Positions 60,103 to 64,000 of a stretch of DNA of 64,000 nucleotides are shown one piece after another. This DNA comes from Begonia masoniana (taxonomy: Eukaryota > Streptophyta > Magnoliopsida > Cucurbitales > Begoniaceae), in contig CM039502.1 in assembly GCA_022432975.1 (NCBI GenBank), forward strand, positions 2,656,375-2,720,374, in the 5' to 3' direction. Below the pieces are notes generated by a model that worked only from the letters and a program-made list of their open reading frames with translations, ran no database searches and had not been told where the DNA came from. Made by a program: the position numbers and the translations under genes. Each line of letters starts with the position of its first letter. Within the stretch, counting starts at the first letter, position 1.

Positions 60103-63100
60103 TTAGTGGAGTAGATCATCGAGAATACCCGTTTTGAGCTTCTGCAACTTGGAAAACTGTGCGACTTGTTTTGCTATTTTACCGATGATACGATCTATGT
60201 AGAGCATGTAAAGCCCGTTTCTGCTTTCTAGAAGCGCCACAGCTTTCTTTGCATGGAGAATGGAAGCCAGCCATTCTTCAAATAGCACTGCAAATTCATA
60301 ATATATAAAGGAAGTCACGCAGAAGTGGAGTGCAAATGCATACTTGTTAATCAAGGGGGAAGGTGCCAGACTTGTATAAATTAGTAATTGTCAACAAACA
60401 TCTATTACTAGTATAAACAACCTATAACTTCTATACGGGGGAAAATCTGCCTTCAGAGAATTGGGAGAGGACAGAAAATTGGGAGTTGAAGAAAAAATAT
60501 GAAAGAGGAAAAGGAGCTAGTAAGCATACATTCGTCGAAGCATTTGTCGTTCGACCACTTTACCATGTAATCTGATATCAAAAACTCAATAAGTTGAATC
60601 CTGTTGTCACAGAGTCATATCAGTAAACACCGCATAACAGTAAATTAAATTTAGGGAAATTTTTTGAAAAACTACAGAGGATCAAAAATTTGCTTGAAGG
60701 AAGAGAACCAAATCCTTCTAGACCCAAGGTGTATTACGCTGATCTAGAAAGACCCAATGCTTAGCACATATAGCCGAATAGTAGAGAGAACACTCCCGAC
60801 CTTACAATGGCTCACGACATTTGGGATATGGTGTAAAACAAAAAATTATCTTTTCAGATCATAGGGCCCACAACAAACCAATCAGTAGGGAGTTGGATAG
60901 GAGTTGGGTTGAGATATGAACAGCTCATCCTTGAATTATGCATTTTACACGAAACAGAATGTAAAATAAGATCTCAAAAAATAAGTTTAAAAAGGGACTA
61001 AATAATCGGAAATCAATGTTTGAGCGTCTTAAACTTACATATTAAACATAGTATCATGTATGGCGGGAAAGGTGGCATCAAATGGATCCAAGAAAAGCAA
61101 ACTTTCTGCTGCCACAGAAACTCTTTGGGAAATTGAAAGAATCGCCCGCTGCCCAATGTAGACATCACTTGCCAACTTACGAATTAAGTGCTGAACATAG
61201 AACTGGGTTTCAGAGTTAAAAGCATCTGCGCCTGAAACATAAAAGTTAGACAAGGATTAATAAAATAATTTTTCAGGGAAATTCACATCTCGTCAAATAA
61301 ACATATAGATGAAAAGAAAACCCAAAAATTCACCGTCTACTTTTAAGCTCGAACACATCCTTCTGATCAAACGCATTATCAAACTGTTAACTATTCCTTC
61401 CAGGAGTTCGATGTTTGTTTCCATCAGTAGGAGATTCTTCAATGAAGCTTCAGGACAAGAGTAAACACAGAAAAACAAAATCAACTAGAATTTGAATTAA
61501 GTATAGCATAGTATTATATATAAAATCCTTACTATTATAGCCAGAGTACAAAAAAAATTGAATATTAGGGAAATAAAAGCCAACTAAAAATTTATTGATT
61601 AAAAGGATGATGCCCCGTATTACAGCTTCTAAAATTAGAGAATATTTGCAAAACCAATTATTTTCTCAATCCATTGCAATAAAATGAATCTAATCAGAAA
61701 CAAAATAGCTAGAGAGTAACACCTCATATTTTACGAGGAAAGCTCAAATTGGAAAAAACTACAGAGAGCAAAAATGATAGCGTATAATTTTCTAGCCAAC
61801 AACAATGATGTTGCTTTTTACTAAACAACCACAACATATCTTTAGAAATGCACCATTCAGTATTGTTAGACCTTCTCTTTTCACATAAACTTAGAGACCT
61901 TCCAGGCCTTTTTACTCGTGGCCCCATTTGTTAAAGGATAGTACAAGTGTTTAAAATAAGGATATCCTCCATCTTTTAGCTTTCACTTTCAGTAATATTT
62001 GGAAGTCAATCTCGTAATGCCTCTAGAAGAGATGGAATTGTACATCGAGATATTCATCCTACTCCGACAAAGATGGTACTGGCAGTATCAGCAGGTTTAA
62101 TAAATCCAAAAAATCTTTGTTTTTCACTTTGTTATAATAAAGAGGATAAAATCAGAAAAATGATAAGTGACACCTAATAATTTACATGGGAATCCAAGTT
62201 GGAAAAAAAAAAAAAAAACATTTATAAGATTGTGGTTATTTTTATAAGCCAAATCAAATATACACCAAGAGAAAATAAAATGATTTCTTAGAACACCTAG
62301 ATACAAATGTTCACAGCACATATTCTCTCCCTTGCACCTTTTTTTTCTTCTCTAATTTTTCGGACTTTCTGCCGGTCGCTTAATCCTATATGAAACCATC
62401 CATTTTATAGATAAAGGAAGATGAACACTGACAAAACATGAAACCCACGTCCATGTAACCCGCAAAAGATTGCAGAAAAATGGGGGTGGCAAAAGTGGAA
62501 TTATTTTTGCATGAAAACATGTGCAAATACGCATTCCTTTCGTTTTTGCTTCCTCACTCTTTCTTTTGTTCAAGGTGGAAGTGTAAATTCTAACTCTACC
62601 TCATGGGCTAGAAAAACCTAACGCAAATCAGGATTAGTTGTATATAGCAACACAAAATTACAATGTCGTACGACAATCTTAACAACCTTGGTTGCATATA
62701 TCAACTAGTTCGGAATAAGACACTGTAGGAACATAGAAATCCAGCCAGATTTACAGCTTTTAAAGCGACAATTTTGCGGCAACATATTGAAATTTTTTTG
62801 CATGGCTTATGGTTAAAGATGCACAATTCCTTGAGATTTAAAAGATTAAAAAAAATCTCTCGTTACCTAAAATGAAGTCTACAGCTTGGTGTGACCAGTT
62901 AGAAAAATTAGCTTCCAGCTGCAAATTTGTTCATAGAGAAGTATTCAAGAATTTTATTCTTTCATAAGTGATATACACGTGACAAAAGAAATATTAGTGA
63001 CCACAAACTCTTACAGGAGAAATAGTCTCGCATAGCTCCACAAGAAAATCAACTGAGGCACGCATATGTTCCATTTCATCATCCTCATTTAGATCTGCAA

Positions 63101-63723
63101 CTTTAATTTGAATAGAGATAAGAAAGCCAAAAATAGGATATATAGTTCCAAGTACTAAGATCAAATTATTTGAAGATTAACCAAATTTGGAAACTTCTGT
63201 TGAAGAACCTAAAAACTCAATCCCTGTGGACTGTAAGTTCAAAATCGAAGAAAAAAAGCATCAACGTTAAATCTGAGTGAAATTATTTCCAGTTTAAATA
63301 GGTAATCATCAAGCAATAGTAGTACCAGAGCTTCAGAAGCATAAGAAAAGTTAAACTAATTAAGCAGTCATCAATCTACCTGAAGAATGCCTTTGCTCAG
63401 TCGAATTCTTTGTTCTTCTCCTCCGTTCCTTCAAACGAACTGCCAATATTTACATCATTCGTTAAAAGTTTTATAAGATGAATTGGAAGATGAAAGTGAT
63501 GATGTCGATAAAGAAACCTTGTCTGAGAAATCTCCTGCGCAACACGTCATTGAATCTGTTATCAGTAACATCTCCGAGCTGCATAGAACTTGATTTTCCC
63601 AAATTGTCAAAGAAATAACACTTGCAAGAGGTGCTTTGAGTGAACAAGTCACAATTTGTAGCATCTGAAAGCCAGTTACAAACAAAGACCACCACTCAGA
63701 GAGATATACACAAGCGCACGCAC

Positions 63724-63765
<42 letters not shown>

Positions 63766-64000
63766 ACCTTCAGCTTCCTTGAGATCTTCTCTGAGCCTCA
63801 AAAGCTCTTGCTTCCGTTCCTTAGCCTAAACTTCATCATCGAACATCAAATAGTTCAATATCGACAAAAATAAAAATAAAGAACAGAAAAACTCGATCCA
63901 AATTTCCGCCGCTTATCCTCAATTATGTCGCTCGCCAAACAAAGATCACACAAAAAGAGAGTAAGAAAATTAACCTTTCGCTTCCATCTGAGAGCATCGG
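60103..64000 (-). CDS. MPS1/PRD2-like meiotic protein, 5' end outside window
   Basis: Eleven minus-strand exons are visible: 64000-63975 (partial), 63825-63768, 63664-63518, 63439-63380, 63223-63182, 63094-63015, 62918-62867, 61447-61334, 61231-61039, 60600-60530, 60287-60103. All keep frame. The protein reads ALRWKRK, AKERKQELLRLREDLKEAE (coiled coil), later EDDEMEHMRASVDFLVELCE, EANFSNWSHQAVDFILG, SETQFYVQHLIRKLASDVYI, FDATFPAIHDTMFNMIQLIE, LFEEWLASILHAKKAVALLE and ends KLKTGILDDLLH. This matches plant MULTIPOLAR SPINDLE 1 / PUTATIVE RECOMBINATION INITIATION DEFECT 2, needed for meiotic double-strand breaks and spindle organisation, from memory. No damage is seen in the visible part. Confidence 0.8.
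63727..63762. repeat. (GA)n microsatellite in an MPS1/PRD2-like intron
   Basis: About seventeen GA units directly beside a splice donor (CT on the minus strand) in the second intron. Confidence 0.95.

Overview
The window is nuclear DNA of a plant, most likely a eudicot. Reasons: AT-rich intergenic DNA, genes split by short GT-AG introns, plant-only families (LRL-type bHLH, two-domain WRKY, NFD4-like MFS, MPS1/PRD2), a MIR156 hairpin, and Copia, Mutator-like and hAT elements. The species cannot be told from the sequence alone. I support twelve protein-coding genes and one microRNA precursor. Exon boundaries were read by eye from splice sites, frame continuity and family knowledge.

Layout. 1-11.7 kb: upstream tandem duplications, a five-pass membrane protein gene (+), a long gene-poor stretch, and a serine-rich small protein gene (+). 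11.7-21.4 kb: an NFD4-like MFS transporter gene (+), a fold-back element, a 125-bp MITE, and an LRL/bHLH66-type bHLH gene (+). 21.4-28.6 kb: a non-coding region with a MIR156 precursor on the minus strand, a 996-bp hAT-type element carrying what looks like the first exon of an RbcX gene, and a decayed LRR receptor-kinase fragment. 28.6-31.1 kb: a WRKY32-like gene (+). 31.9-39.4 kb: a 3-methyladenine DNA glycosylase I gene (-) divergent from an STK19-like gene (+). 40.4-45.3 kb: a small membrane protein gene (-) and the signal recognition particle receptor alpha gene (-), the latter interrupted by a damaged partial duplication.

47.1-55.1 kb: a Mutator-like element with long terminal inverted repeats and unrelated DNA inside. 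Its right repeat is split by a young, nearly complete Ty1/Copia element with identical-length LTRs and a 5-bp target duplication. The Copia gag start codon appears to lie in the LTR and to be joined to gag by splicing. 56.2-64 kb: a coiled-coil protein gene (+), an RCI2/PMP3-type gene (+), and the 3' part of an MPS1/PRD2-like meiotic gene (-).

A window-wide pattern matters for any user. Several otherwise intact genes (STK19, RCI2, WRKY, SRP receptor, Copia pol) each carry a single-base indel, and the SRP receptor locus holds two copies of a 1-kb block that are damaged in complementary places. This looks more like incompletely corrected long-read consensus than several independent gene deaths, though that is an inference.
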